Of a stretch of DNA of 64,000 bases, positions 44,501 through 54,087 are shown in pieces. Origin of the DNA: an uncultured Bacteroides sp. (GTDB lineage: Bacteria; Bacteroidota; Bacteroidia; Bacteroidales; Bacteroidaceae); assembly GCF_905207245.1 (NCBI RefSeq), contig NZ_CAJLKP010000001.1:186001-250000 (forward strand), in the 5' to 3' direction. Position numbers and translations under genes: made by a program. Position 1 is the first letter of the stretch. Every line of letters begins with the position of its first letter. The notes beneath the pieces are model-generated. The model was not told where the DNA came from. It was given only the letters and a program-made list of their open reading frames with translations, and searched no databases.

Positions 44501-45560
44501 GGATAATGAACACATCGGTACAGGAATCGGACTTTCTTTAGTGCATCGCTTGGTAGAACTACATCATGGAGAAATCAAGTTGGATAGCTCTGAAGAGATA
44601 GGAAGCACTTTCACCATTTACCTGCCCAACCGTGAGGAGGCATATAAACCTGAAGAGTTTGCCACCGAAGCAGATACTGAAAACGGACAAGCCATTCATT
44701 CGACCAATAGTGCAGGCATGTTCATTATAGATACAGAGACAGATGATAATGAGAAAGTTGCACTAGAAGTAGAAGAAACCGATGAGCTGAAACGCGAAAG
44801 TATTCTGATTGTGGAAGACAATGCAGACATCCGTCAATATCTTAGCAACGAACTAAGACAATCTTACCTGATACTGGAAGCGGAAAATGGTGAAGAGGCT
44901 CTGCACATTCTGAAAGAACAGAAAATAGACCTTATTCTGACTGATGTCATGATGCCAATTATGGATGGCCTGAAGTTATGCAAACATATTAAGCAGAACT
45001 TATACACATGCCACATTCCGGTCATCATGCTCTCTGCCAAGACAGATCTGAAAGAACAATTAGAAGGCCTGCAAATGGGAGCGGATGATTACATACCCAA
45101 ACCTTTCTCAATGGCATTGGTTACAACTAAAATAAAGAATTTATTCCGTACGAGGTACCGTGCCATAGAACATTATTCCAATTCCTTAGAGATAGAACCG
45201 GAGAAGGTCGCCCTCAATCCTTTAGATGAAGAATTACTAAAAAAAGCGGTAAGTATTGTGGAGCAACATCTTGATAACGTAGAGTTTTCTACCGATGAGT
45301 TTGCCCGTGAAATGTGCATGAGCCGTTCCAATCTACACTTAAAAATGAAAGCCCTGACCGGAGAATCGACGAATGAGTTCATTCGTAAGATACGATTCAA
45401 CAAAGCATGCAAATTACTGAAAGAAGGTCGCTACACCGTGTCTGAAGTCAGCACATTTGTAGGATTCAATACCCCTTCTTATTTTGCTACCAGTTTTAAG
45501 AAATACTTTGGCTGCCTACCTTCCGAATATGGCAAGAAAGGCGGAAATGTAATCGCCTGA
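41508..45560 (+). CDS. Hybrid two-component sensor/regulator of PUL 2
   Basis: The 1350-residue protein has a signal peptide (ending LSAQ) and a periplasmic sensor of reg_prop propeller blades (repeated L-W-I-G-T motifs from residue about 30 to 680). A Y_Y_Y domain (YNLPQGTYHFLVKAANSDGKW region) and a membrane segment near 775-800 follow. HisKA has His834 in NISHELRTP, HATPase has DTGQGIP and GTGIGLSLV, the receiver has Asp1146 in LILTDVMMP, and the C-terminus is an AraC helix-turn-helix. It should sense oligosaccharides of the PUL 2 substrate and activate the genes downstream. It has its own promoter and a strong 17-bp hairpin after the stop. Confidence 0.96.
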   Translation: MTKYLLCLLTNLLIFPLSAQEPAPIGFVHIGLNDGLSQSTVVDITQDQKGNMWFATHNGLNKFDGYDFTVYQHNEQDPHSICDDIIRTCITDKQGRIWIGTDEGLSLYDINMDRFENFNYQENGEQISINGIVEVNNKLLLFSRKKKLILFDIETKQYLKDLPIPTLSSISPTAIYRQDDHIYIGSMQGLFVYSIHTNTLENIAPEILKEIEIYTILKQSPRQLWVGTEGRGLFSINLLTKEVTNYTHNSKIEHSISSNYIRSLCLDSQNTLWIGTLNSLNIYNEKDDNFNIYTSDQLESGKLSQTSVRDIFMDSQGGMWLGTYFGGLNYYHPFKDRFSNIQSTDKENSLNCNIVGCIREDSQNNLWIGTNSGGVNCYNPHTRTFKHYTQKEGLGANDVKVIYIDEKNDLVYIGTHTGGLSILNRKSGHIRTICDNRTNNIYTFEPTKNGEFWISGLDELLRFNPTNMTFTVITKQADGKPFLHNRITDIVRDSKHRLWLISEKGLRVYTEKDGQLQYCSILPEQSPFTYKMTNCICESKLNGIFWIGTRNGIYRFDEKTKEIKQYTTTHGLPNNVVHGIMEDSYGYLWLSTDKGLSRFQPQTEKFRNYTSNDGLQSNQFSNNAYCHTKNGLMYFGGINGITTFQPEQLPDNPYIPSVVITRLKLFNKTVSPGDGTGILEKNISETSSITLTAKQSMFSLDFVVSNYISGNHNTFAYMLKGYDKEWYYTHNSRIVSYSNLPQGTYHFLVKAANSDGKWNEQPTELEVKVLPVWYKTWWAVLLFIVLFLAATVFIFYYFWMRKSMKAQIQMELADKERQKQMNEMKLQFFINISHELRTPLTMILAPLQDVLDKVNDRWIHKQLEHVQKNTNRLLHLVNQLMDYRRAELGVFHLKVRRNVIHLVIKKNFLLYERVAQRKNITYNFHSEIEDQKVLCDPNYLELIINNLISNAFKYTDEGQAITIILKEENNKLMLQVKDTGQGIPLSKQSKIFERFYKVDNEHIGTGIGLSLVHRLVELHHGEIKLDSSEEIGSTFTIYLPNREEAYKPEEFATEADTENGQAIHSTNSAGMFIIDTETDDNEKVALEVEETDELKRESILIVEDNADIRQYLSNELRQSYLILEAENGEEALHILKEQKIDLILTDVMMPIMDGLKLCKHIKQNLYTCHIPVIMLSAKTDLKEQLEGLQMGADDYIPKPFSMALVTTKIKNLFRTRYRAIEHYSNSLEIEPEKVALNPLDEELLKKAVSIVEQHLDNVEFSTDEFAREMCMSRSNLHLKMKALTGESTNEFIRKIRFNKACKLLKEGRYTVSEVSTFVGFNTPSYFATSFKKYFGCLPSEYGKKGGNVIA

Positions 45561-45573
45561 GATACTATTGAAG

Positions 45574-45617
45574 TTTTGTTCAAAGGCTGCGAATTCATTT
45601 GCAGCCTTTGAACAAAA
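45574..45617. terminator. 17-bp perfect inverted repeat after the regulator gene
   Basis: TTTTGTTCAAAGGCTGC (45574-45590) and its exact complement (45601-45617) are separated by 10 nt, 13 bp past the stop. The stem starts with T and ends with A residues, so the U-run lies inside the stem. It is probably a terminator, or a protein-binding site. Confidence 0.65.
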
Positions 45618-45837
45618 TATCATCCTAACAAGAAAAACGTTCCTTCCTATACTACACACTTTTTCTACTAATTTCAAGCTGCTTTTCTCTCTATCCCCCT
45701 TGTAAGAGCTATCTATAGCCAAAGCGAAAACACTTCTTTCAACCAAATTGCAAGGAGATTCAACACAAATATAAGCCTTTCGCACCATTTCAAAACATGT
45801 TTGTACAAGCCGGAAAGCCTTTTATTTCCTTCCACAC
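45618..45837. other. Upstream region of the PUL 2 structural genes
   Basis: The region between the regulator hairpin and the promoter at 45838 is AT-rich. No gene is seen. It is the likely place for the regulator's binding site, but no repeat stands out by eye. Confidence 0.4.
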
Positions 45838-45845
45838 TACCTTTG
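45838..45845 (+). promoter_or_regulatory. -7 element of the PUL 2 lyase/susCD operon
   Basis: TACCTTTG is a perfect TAnnTTTG match 26 nt before the ATG at 45872. There is no TTTG at the -33 position, as expected for an activator-dependent PUL promoter. Confidence 0.6.
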
Positions 45846-45871
45846 CCTACGAACAATATCAGAACAATATT

Positions 45872-48352
45872 ATGAAAACGCTATTGGCCACATTAACAAT
45901 CTTGTGTACCCTGTTTACACATATATATGCTAACAATCCAATTCGCAAAGCACCATACCCGCAACAAGAGCATATCATTTATCTGAATCCTGCTCCATTG
46001 TTGGTTCCGTACTCCCTCAAACAATCGGACTTCCTACAGTTCAATCTATCAATGAACAAAAACTTCGAAGACGACCACAGTATTTTATCAAAGCCTGTGC
46101 CTTGGTGTGTATTCAATCCACATCAGATACTTAACTCAGGTGTTTGGTATTGGCGTTTCCGTTCAGTCAGCAAATCCGGTGAAGAAATGCCCTGGAGCCA
46201 AACTTATAGTTTTACCGTAACGGATGATACTCCCAAGTTTGCCACTCCCCCATTCAGCACTTTCTCTAAAAATATCCCTAAAGAATATCCACGCATTTAC
46301 TGTTTTCTGAAAGATAGTCTGGAAGAAGCACGTAAAAAAGTACGGTCACATTCCGAATTCGAGGCTATGATAGACGATGGACGCAATGCACTCAGCATGA
46401 ATTATGCTAACGACACAAAACCATACAGTCTGATTACCCGTATGGCAGAAGACTGCGACAATCTGAATACAGCCTACCAAATGTTGCAACGTGACCTCTA
46501 TGCTGATAAAATGGTAAAGAATGTACGTTGCCTGCTCTCCACAGAACCCGATCCTAAAGTTATCGCCAACGACTTCAATGCCGGAGAATTGGTCTATACC
46601 TTGGCATGCACTTACGAAAATTGCTTCGACCGTTTTACACCCGAAGAGCGGAAGCAGATAGAAACCATCATTATGAACACGTTAAGCCAATACTATACCT
46701 CACGTATACTGGGACGTGAAGAGAACATGTTTTTCGATGAACATTTCTGGCAATTCTCCTTCCGCCATTTCTTGCAAGGAGCCTTGGTATTATATGACAA
46801 ATATCCTTTGGCTAAAGAGTATTTGGAATATAGCTACGAACTTTGGACCTCCCGCGCCCCTGCTTCCGGCTTCAACCGTGACGGCTCGTGGCACAACGGT
46901 GCCAACTACTTCAGTGCCAATGCCGTCAGTCTGGCTTATGTGGCTACCCTATTCAGTTACTTGACGGGAACAGATTTCCTACAACATCCGTGGTATAAGA
47001 ATGCCGGTCTGGGACTGGTCTATTGCTGGCAACCCGGAGCATTGAGCAGTGGCTTCGGCGACGGACATGAGAAAACAAACAGCAAACCGTTGCGCATCCG
47101 CAGTGCCTTTGCCGACTTCCTGGCTCGTAATACAGGAGATATTTATGCAACCTGGTATTCCTCAGTCAATGACCGATACAAAACAGAATCGGAAACACGC
47201 TTATACCGCATGGCAAGCGGTAAACAGCGCCCTATGCAAGCTCAATTGCCTACTGATACGCCCAAAGCCATATGGTTTAAAGATTGTGGTGAAATGATAG
47301 CTAACACTGACCTGAACAATCTGAAGAAAAATATCAGTTTAAGTTTTCATTCCAGTCCATTCGGTTCGGGTAATCACACTCACTCCAACCAGAACGCATT
47401 TAATCTGCATTATGGTGGAGAAGCTGTTTATCGTGCAGTAGGCCATTACATGAAATTCGATGACCCGCATAATCTATTATCCTACCGAAATACTCGTGCA
47501 TACAATTCCTTGCTGGTGGATGGTATCGGGCAACCGTTTACCCAACGTGCCAGCGGCTATATCGTACGCATGTTTAACGGTGAACACATCTCTTATGCAC
47601 TTGGCGATGCATCCAATGCCTACTGCGGCATCAGTGAAATCAACTATTGGAAACAGGCTTTTGCCAAAAACAAGTTGAAACAATCGCCCGAGAATGGTTT
47701 CGGAGAAACATCATTGAAGAAGTATCGCAGGCACATTTTCCTGTTACATCCTAACACAGTAGTTATTTACGATGAATTGGAAGCTGAAAAAGCAGTGCAC
47801 TGGGACTGGTTACTGCACAGCCCAACCAAGTTTAATATTGATGAAACCGCCGCCATTCTAACTACGGAAAACAAAGAGAAACATTTCAAGTCCGTAGCCC
47901 GGCTTTTCAGCGAACAGAAATGTAGAATCACCCAGACAGACCAATATGCCGCTCCCCCGAATCAAAAGAATGCCGAGCGTGGCGAGGACTTTACAAATCC
48001 ATGGTCACTGACGGCGAGTTTCGGTCCCAGTAAGGCTAATCGGATATTAACCATCATCCAGATAGAAGCCGACGGAAAACAAGCTGTGGAAATAATTAGC
48101 AATGACAAACAGCTACAATGTGGAAACTGGACTATTGAAGCTGAATTGAATACGAAACGTCCGGCAAGCCTGTATATCCTGAATAGTGAAAATAAAGCCA
48201 CATTTAGTTTCGGAAGAAAAGAAACAATGATAAATGGTCGGAGCTATCAGTGCCAAGAGAAGGGTGCTTCAGTGATTTACGATGCCATAAATGGAACTTG
48301 GAAAACAGAAGAGATGAGTGACCAAAAGATACAGAGTATGGGTAAATGGTAA
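45872..48352 (+). CDS. DUF4962/heparinase II-III family polysaccharide lyase, copy 1
   Basis: Start at the ATG at 45872 (MKTLLATLTILCTLFTHIYA, a signal peptide) gives 826 residues. An upstream in-frame ATG at 45797 would hide the signal sequence. The N-terminal DUF4962 region has an Ig-like opening (SDFLQFNLS, GVWYWRFRSVSKSGE) and an alpha-toroid (FWQFSFRHFLQGALVLYDKYP, GFNRDGSWHNGANYFSANAV). The Hepar_II_III beta-sandwich carries FHSSPFGSGNHTHSNQNAF. Such lyases cleave uronic-acid glycans by beta-elimination (PL15-related architecture). The substrate is unknown. A close paralogue follows after 52 nt. It is the first structural gene of PUL 2, before susC. Confidence 0.82.
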   Translation: MKTLLATLTILCTLFTHIYANNPIRKAPYPQQEHIIYLNPAPLLVPYSLKQSDFLQFNLSMNKNFEDDHSILSKPVPWCVFNPHQILNSGVWYWRFRSVSKSGEEMPWSQTYSFTVTDDTPKFATPPFSTFSKNIPKEYPRIYCFLKDSLEEARKKVRSHSEFEAMIDDGRNALSMNYANDTKPYSLITRMAEDCDNLNTAYQMLQRDLYADKMVKNVRCLLSTEPDPKVIANDFNAGELVYTLACTYENCFDRFTPEERKQIETIIMNTLSQYYTSRILGREENMFFDEHFWQFSFRHFLQGALVLYDKYPLAKEYLEYSYELWTSRAPASGFNRDGSWHNGANYFSANAVSLAYVATLFSYLTGTDFLQHPWYKNAGLGLVYCWQPGALSSGFGDGHEKTNSKPLRIRSAFADFLARNTGDIYATWYSSVNDRYKTESETRLYRMASGKQRPMQAQLPTDTPKAIWFKDCGEMIANTDLNNLKKNISLSFHSSPFGSGNHTHSNQNAFNLHYGGEAVYRAVGHYMKFDDPHNLLSYRNTRAYNSLLVDGIGQPFTQRASGYIVRMFNGEHISYALGDASNAYCGISEINYWKQAFAKNKLKQSPENGFGETSLKKYRRHIFLLHPNTVVIYDELEAEKAVHWDWLLHSPTKFNIDETAAILTTENKEKHFKSVARLFSEQKCRITQTDQYAAPPNQKNAERGEDFTNPWSLTASFGPSKANRILTIIQIEADGKQAVEIISNDKQLQCGNWTIEAELNTKRPASLYILNSENKATFSFGRKETMINGRSYQCQEKGASVIYDAINGTWKTEEMSDQKIQSMGKW

Positions 48353-48404
48353 ACCCGAATTTTGTACTGAATACAAGTAGTAATTACAAAAAAAAGAATA
48401 GGAT

Positions 48405-50906
48405 ATGAGAAAGTTATTAACCACCTTGCTGACATACTGTCTGACTTTGATTCAGTCGATGTATGCAAACTGTCCCGGTCAGATTCACGAGAACGTGCGC
48501 GAAACACCGTTCCCGCAGCAACACAATACCTTATACATCAACCCTTCTCCATTGCTGGTACCGTTGGAAATGAAACAATCGGACTTTCTGCAATTCAATC
48601 TATCGCAAGACAAACGGTTTGAAAGTGCAAGCAGCATCTTGTCCGAAAATACCCCCTGGTGCATGTTCAATCCGCATAAAGTGTTGGAAAACGGTACTTG
48701 GTACTGGCGCGTGCGCTCAGTCAGCCAATCGGGCGAGACAATGCCTTGGAGCAAGATTTACACTTTCACGGTGACGGATGATGTTCCTCAATTCGTCACC
48801 CCGACGTTCGATGTGTTTTTGAACAACATTCCCAAAGAGCATACACGCATCTATTGTTTCCTCCGGGATTCGCTGGATAATGCCCGCAAAAACATGCGGC
48901 AACATCCTGACTTTGAGCCCATGATTGCCGAATCGCGTGAAGCATTAAATATGGATTATCGAACGGATCAAGCACCTTACAGCAAAGTGAGTCTGATGTA
49001 CATCCATACCGATTATCTGAATACTGCCTATACCCTGTTTCAAAGAAATGTTTATGCAGAAAAGATGGTACAGAATGTCAGATGCCTTTTGGCAGTGGAT
49101 GTTGATACGAAAGTGATAAACAATGATTTTAAAGCCGGAGAACTGGCTTACCTGCTGGCTTGTACTTACGAGACTTGTTATGAAAGGTTCACAGAGAAAG
49201 AACGCACACAAATTGAGGAACTCATACTGACCATTCTCAATCAATACATTCCTCATATCATTAATAAGGAAGAAGTACATATATTCGACAATCACTTCTG
49301 GCAGTTCACTTTCCGCCACTTCTTACAAGCCTCATTGGCGATATACGACAAATACCCGCAAGCCAGGGAGTACCTGGAATACAGCTACGAACTTTGGACA
49401 GCACGTGCTCCGGCATCAGGCTTCAACCGTGACGGTAACTGGCATAACGGAACTGCCTATTTCAGTGCCAATGCCATAACATTATTCTACGTACCCACCT
49501 TGTTCTCTTACCTCACAGGAACGGACTTCATGCAACACCCGTGGTACAAAAACGCAGGAATCGGATTAGCATACAGTTGGCAACCTGGTTCGCTGAGTGC
49601 AGGCTTCGGCGACGGACACGAACAGATGAATCCGAAACCTCTGCGTATACGTAGCGCTTTTGCCGACCTTATGGCACGGTTCACTGGTGATCCTTATGCA
49701 GCTTGGTACTCTTCTATGAACGACAGATATAAAAATGAATACGAAACCCGCCTCTACCGACTGGCAAGCGGTAAGAAACGTCCGGCAACAGCCGAACTGC
49801 CTGAAAATGCACCGAAAGCTGTATGGTTCAAAGACAGTGGGGAAATGATAGCCAATTCAAACCTGAAAGACAGTAAACAAAACCTCAGCTTGAGTTTCCA
49901 TTCCAGTCCATTCGGATCGGGAAGCCACACGCACTCCAATCAGAATGCATTCAACTTACACTACGGTGGAAAAGCCATTTATCGTGCAGTGGGACACTAT
50001 ATGAATTTTGCGGATGCACACAATTTACTGGATTATCGCAATACCCGAGCTTACAATACGCTATTGGTAGATGGTGTCGGTCAACCTTTCACCATCCGTG
50101 CTTACGGTTACATCACACGCATGTTCAATGGCAAACATATCTCTTACGCATTAGGGGATGCCTCGAATGCTTACTGTGGCATTAGTGAATATCCCATGTG
50201 GATAAAGAACTTTGAAAATCAGAAGTTGGAACAATCAATGGATAATGGTTTCGGCAAAACGCCATTAAAGAAATACCGCCGCCACATCTTCCTGCTACAT
50301 CCAGACAAAGTAGTCATTTACGATGAACTCGAAGCCGACAAGGCTGTTCGGTGGGACTGGTTGCTGCACAGCTCCATCAAATTCTCTATCGATGAAGCGA
50401 CAAATACTCTCGTTACAGAAAATAAAAAAGAGAAACTCATTTCAGTGGCGCAATTATTCAGTGAACAGGACTGCAATATTTCTCAGACAAATCAGTATAA
50501 GGCTGAACCAAACGAGAAAATTGCCGTACGAGGCGAAGAATTTAGCAAGCCTTGGTCACTGACTGCCAGCTTTACTTCCAGCAAGGCTAACCGCATACTT
50601 ACTATTATACAGGTACAAACCGACGGAAAACAAGCCGTTGAGATAATTCGCACCGGGAATAGTTTTCAATGCGGCAATTGGATAATTGAAGCGGAACTGA
50701 ATGCTAAACAGCCTGCCAGCCTCTATATCCGTAACGTCCAGAATAAAGCAACTTTCAGTTTTGGGAAAAAGAATCCTGAAGTTAATGGTAAAGCTTATCA
50801 ATGTCAAAAGCCAGACGCCTCCGTGCTATATGACAAAATAGACGGAGAATGGAAAACGCAGGAAATGAATGACCGGAAAATACAATTTTCCGGTAAAATG
50901 AATTGA
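48405..50906 (+). CDS. DUF4962/heparinase II-III family polysaccharide lyase, copy 2
   Basis: The 833-residue secreted protein is colinear with copy 1 over its whole length, including SFHSSPFGSGSHTHSNQNAF, GFNRDGNWHNGTAYFSANAI and KKYRRHIFLLHP. By eye roughly two thirds of residues are identical. The signal peptide differs somewhat (MRKLLTTLLTYCLTLIQSMYA). Differences cluster in the middle helices (for example MYIHTDYLNTAYTLF versus MAEDCDNLNTAYQML) and in surface loops, which suggests a change of specificity or endo/exo mode. It is a tandem duplicate in the same operon, 45 nt before susC. Confidence 0.82.
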   Translation: MRKLLTTLLTYCLTLIQSMYANCPGQIHENVRETPFPQQHNTLYINPSPLLVPLEMKQSDFLQFNLSQDKRFESASSILSENTPWCMFNPHKVLENGTWYWRVRSVSQSGETMPWSKIYTFTVTDDVPQFVTPTFDVFLNNIPKEHTRIYCFLRDSLDNARKNMRQHPDFEPMIAESREALNMDYRTDQAPYSKVSLMYIHTDYLNTAYTLFQRNVYAEKMVQNVRCLLAVDVDTKVINNDFKAGELAYLLACTYETCYERFTEKERTQIEELILTILNQYIPHIINKEEVHIFDNHFWQFTFRHFLQASLAIYDKYPQAREYLEYSYELWTARAPASGFNRDGNWHNGTAYFSANAITLFYVPTLFSYLTGTDFMQHPWYKNAGIGLAYSWQPGSLSAGFGDGHEQMNPKPLRIRSAFADLMARFTGDPYAAWYSSMNDRYKNEYETRLYRLASGKKRPATAELPENAPKAVWFKDSGEMIANSNLKDSKQNLSLSFHSSPFGSGSHTHSNQNAFNLHYGGKAIYRAVGHYMNFADAHNLLDYRNTRAYNTLLVDGVGQPFTIRAYGYITRMFNGKHISYALGDASNAYCGISEYPMWIKNFENQKLEQSMDNGFGKTPLKKYRRHIFLLHPDKVVIYDELEADKAVRWDWLLHSSIKFSIDEATNTLVTENKKEKLISVAQLFSEQDCNISQTNQYKAEPNEKIAVRGEEFSKPWSLTASFTSSKANRILTIIQVQTDGKQAVEIIRTGNSFQCGNWIIEAELNAKQPASLYIRNVQNKATFSFGKKNPEVNGKAYQCQKPDASVLYDKIDGEWKTQEMNDRKIQFSGKMN

Positions 50907-50951
50907 AATAATGTATTATTATTATATTTTTAACCTCTTAAAAAATTTATT

Positions 50952-53900
50952 ATGACTGAAAAAACAACTCAAAGGAGCCTCTTATCGCTCCTATTGGTTT
51001 GTTGCATGCTATTTCTCTGCAATTTGGAAATAGTAGCACAAGACACCTCTTACAAAGGTAAAGTGATTGATGCAACCACCAATGAACCTTTAATCGGTGT
51101 TTCCATTCTGGAAAAAGGTACTTCCAACGGTGTCATAACGGATATTGAAGGTAACTTTAATATCCAGACAAGTCCGGAAGCCATTCTCATCTTCTCTTAC
51201 ATCGGTTATACCACCGTTGAAAAAAAGGCATCGGAATGTAACGGAATAACCATTAAACTCGCTGAAGACTCAGAGATGCTTCAAGAAGTAGTAGTGGTAG
51301 GTTATGGCGTACAGAAGAAAGTAAATTTATCAGGATCCGTATCCGCCATTGATGGTGAACAGATTGCTGCCAAACCATCAACGGATGTACTATCCGCTCT
51401 ACAAGGTGAATTGCCAGGTGTAACCATTACGCGCAGTAGCGGACAGCCCGGTGCTTCATCCGGTCTTCAGATACGTGGTGCTACTTCGGTCAACTCCACC
51501 CAAACATTGGTTCTGATTGATGGTATAGAAGGCAGCTTGGCACAGGTAAATGCCGAGGACATCGCTTCCATATCTGTACTGAAAGATGCTGCGTCTTGTG
51601 CCATCTACGGTGCGCGTGCAGCCGCAGGTGTTGTATTGGTTACCACCAAAGCTGGTACAGAGGGCAAACCCAGAATCTCCTACAACGGATATGTATCATT
51701 CAATACACCGGGCAATATGCCCGAGCGTGTCCCTGCATGGGAAGAACAGGATTTTATTAACAGAACCCGTATCCCCATAAGTGGTCCCGAATGGAATGCT
51801 GAAAAGTCATCATGGACAGGAAATCCCAACTTCGACTATCGTCCGTTAAAGAATGGACGCTGGGATTTGTTCGACAGCGTGGATTGGCTGGGCGAAGGAA
51901 CCCGGAATTTTACCCTGCAACACAACCATGCAGTATCTGTTAGTGGCGGTACTGATAAGATAAACTATTTGTTGTCCGCAAACTATTTCTATAAAAATGG
52001 TTTATTGCAATATGGCTCTGATGATTATGACCGTTACAACCTCTTAGCAAAAATGAATGCCAAAATCAACAAATACGTTGACCTGGGTATTAATATTCAA
52101 TATATGGCAAACAATACTGCCGAAAGTTCCTATGGCTCCGAAAACATTTTCAAACTACTTTATGAAAACCGCGGACGCCAACCCATCATGCAACCCGAAG
52201 GTGAGAATTACAAAAATCCTTATAATGGTGACTTACAAAACAATCCCATCGACCTAATGAAGAACGGAGGTGAGAAGACAATCAAAAAAGAGTCATACGT
52301 CGGCAAAGCACAGTTGACTATCAAGGATTTCATCAAAGACCTACGTATCAACCTAAGTGCATCAAGAAGAGCCGGTTATGCTTCACAAGAGAAAAACATG
52401 CGTACATTGACATGGTATAATCATCTGGGAAATGTTCAGAGAACCGCCAATCCCGCCAATTCTTTGTACAAAGAAAAATATGGAGATACCCACGATATTT
52501 TGGAAGCAACTGCCAACTATAGCTTTAGCTTGAAAGAGGCTCACAATTTCAGTGTACTTGCCGGTAGTTCTTATGAAAACTATCGCCTGGATAAAATGAG
52601 CGGAACAGCCAAAAATATGCTATCCAATGATTTTTTCTCGTTCAACTACTACGACAGCTCCATTGCTACCAATACCGAACTGTCTGATGAAATTGGTACT
52701 TGGGCGATGATGTCCTACTTCGGACGCATAAACTATAACTATAAAGAAAAATACTTATTCGAAGCCAACATGCGTTATGACGGAAGTTCACGTCTTGCAC
52801 CTTCCAAACGCTGGAGAGCTTTCCCTTCTGTTTCAGCCGCATGGCGTGTGAGTGAAGAAAAATGGTTCAAACTTGGTTGGTTGAATAGTCTTAAATTGCG
52901 TGCTTCCTGGGGACAACTGGGTAATGGAGCCGTTTTAGGATTGTATGATTACCTCCCGCTTATTTCGCATAGCCAGAGTAATGCTCCGGCCACCTATCAA
53001 GGTGAGAAATGGTTCTATCAGGCAAGTTTGGCTTCAGAAGACAAAACTTGGGAAATTATTGAAACAACCAATCTGGGTGTTGACTTCGGGTTCCTGAACA
53101 ACCGCCTGACGGGTACTTTTGAGTACTACTGGAAATACAATAATGAAATGCTGGCCGGTCTGCAATTACCATCACAAATTGGTATCAGAGTTCCTAATAT
53201 GAATGTAGGTAAACTGAAAACATGGGGATGGGATTTCAATATCAACTGGAAAGACCAAATCAAGGATTTCAGCTACCAGATAGGCTTCAATATTTCCGAC
53301 AGCAAAAATGAATTGGTCCAATACGATGGAGCCAGTGTAGTAAGTGAAGGTCTCGTTTCTTTATTGGAAGGCCATTCTATCAATACTATCTGGGGATATA
53401 AAACTGACGGTTTCTGGTCGAGCCGCGAAGAATATTTGCAATATAAAAAAGATAATCCCGGCTACAAATCCTTCAACGATAATATTGTCAGTGGTGGCGA
53501 CGTGAAATATGTGGCACAAGGTAAGCCCGACCATACCATCGGTGTAGGTAGTGGAACCCCCGAAGATCCGGGTGACTTGGTATGTCTGGGAAATACGACT
53601 CCGCGTTATCTCTATGGTATCAGCTTGTCCGCCCAATGGAAAGGTTTCGACCTTGCAGTCATGTTTCAAGGTGTAGGCAAACGTAATGTAATGCTGAATG
53701 GCGTGATGTTCCCTATCTTTAACGACTCTGAAATGCCTTGGAGCATTCACCGGGATTATTGGACAGAAGATAATCAAGATGCCTACTGGCCACGTTTGTA
53801 CCAATACAAAGGCGACAAATTCAATAGCAGATCAGCAGACAGATGGATGCAAGATGCTTCTTATCTCCGTTTGAAGAATCTGACTTTGGGATATACCATA

Positions 53901-54071
53901 CCGGTTTCTAAAAAGTATATGGAAAAGCTGAGAGTTTACGTCACCGGACAAGATTTGTTTGAATTCACAAATATGCTGTCTGTAATGGACCCGGAAGCTG
54001 AAAACAATGCCACCAGAGCACTCTACCCATTCTTCCGCAGTTGGACAATCGGACTTAATGTTACATTCTAA
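50952..54071 (+). CDS. SusC/RagA-family TonB-dependent transporter, PUL 2
   Basis: The 1039-residue outer-membrane transporter has a signal peptide to about residue 32 and a CarboxypepD_reg-like domain (YKGKVIDATTNEPLIGVSILEKG). The TonB-box region is EVVVVGYGVQKKVNLSG, with plug motifs LQIRGATSVN, LVLIDGIEG and SVLKDAASCAIYGARAAAGVVLVTTK. The barrel ends in an aromatic (IGLNVTF). It imports oligosaccharides made at the surface by the lyases. It differs clearly from the PUL 1 SusC. SusD follows after 16 nt. Confidence 0.97.
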   Translation: MTEKTTQRSLLSLLLVCCMLFLCNLEIVAQDTSYKGKVIDATTNEPLIGVSILEKGTSNGVITDIEGNFNIQTSPEAILIFSYIGYTTVEKKASECNGITIKLAEDSEMLQEVVVVGYGVQKKVNLSGSVSAIDGEQIAAKPSTDVLSALQGELPGVTITRSSGQPGASSGLQIRGATSVNSTQTLVLIDGIEGSLAQVNAEDIASISVLKDAASCAIYGARAAAGVVLVTTKAGTEGKPRISYNGYVSFNTPGNMPERVPAWEEQDFINRTRIPISGPEWNAEKSSWTGNPNFDYRPLKNGRWDLFDSVDWLGEGTRNFTLQHNHAVSVSGGTDKINYLLSANYFYKNGLLQYGSDDYDRYNLLAKMNAKINKYVDLGINIQYMANNTAESSYGSENIFKLLYENRGRQPIMQPEGENYKNPYNGDLQNNPIDLMKNGGEKTIKKESYVGKAQLTIKDFIKDLRINLSASRRAGYASQEKNMRTLTWYNHLGNVQRTANPANSLYKEKYGDTHDILEATANYSFSLKEAHNFSVLAGSSYENYRLDKMSGTAKNMLSNDFFSFNYYDSSIATNTELSDEIGTWAMMSYFGRINYNYKEKYLFEANMRYDGSSRLAPSKRWRAFPSVSAAWRVSEEKWFKLGWLNSLKLRASWGQLGNGAVLGLYDYLPLISHSQSNAPATYQGEKWFYQASLASEDKTWEIIETTNLGVDFGFLNNRLTGTFEYYWKYNNEMLAGLQLPSQIGIRVPNMNVGKLKTWGWDFNINWKDQIKDFSYQIGFNISDSKNELVQYDGASVVSEGLVSLLEGHSINTIWGYKTDGFWSSREEYLQYKKDNPGYKSFNDNIVSGGDVKYVAQGKPDHTIGVGSGTPEDPGDLVCLGNTTPRYLYGISLSAQWKGFDLAVMFQGVGKRNVMLNGVMFPIFNDSEMPWSIHRDYWTEDNQDAYWPRLYQYKGDKFNSRSADRWMQDASYLRLKNLTLGYTIPVSKKYMEKLRVYVTGQDLFEFTNMLSVMDPEAENNATRALYPFFRSWTIGLNVTF

Positions 54072-54087
54072 AAAGAGAAATAAGATT

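Noticed and set aside
45797..45871. The longer N-terminus of the first DUF4962 lyase (ATG at 45797).
   Set aside because: It lies upstream of the best promoter element and would bury the signal peptide that begins at the ATG at 45872.
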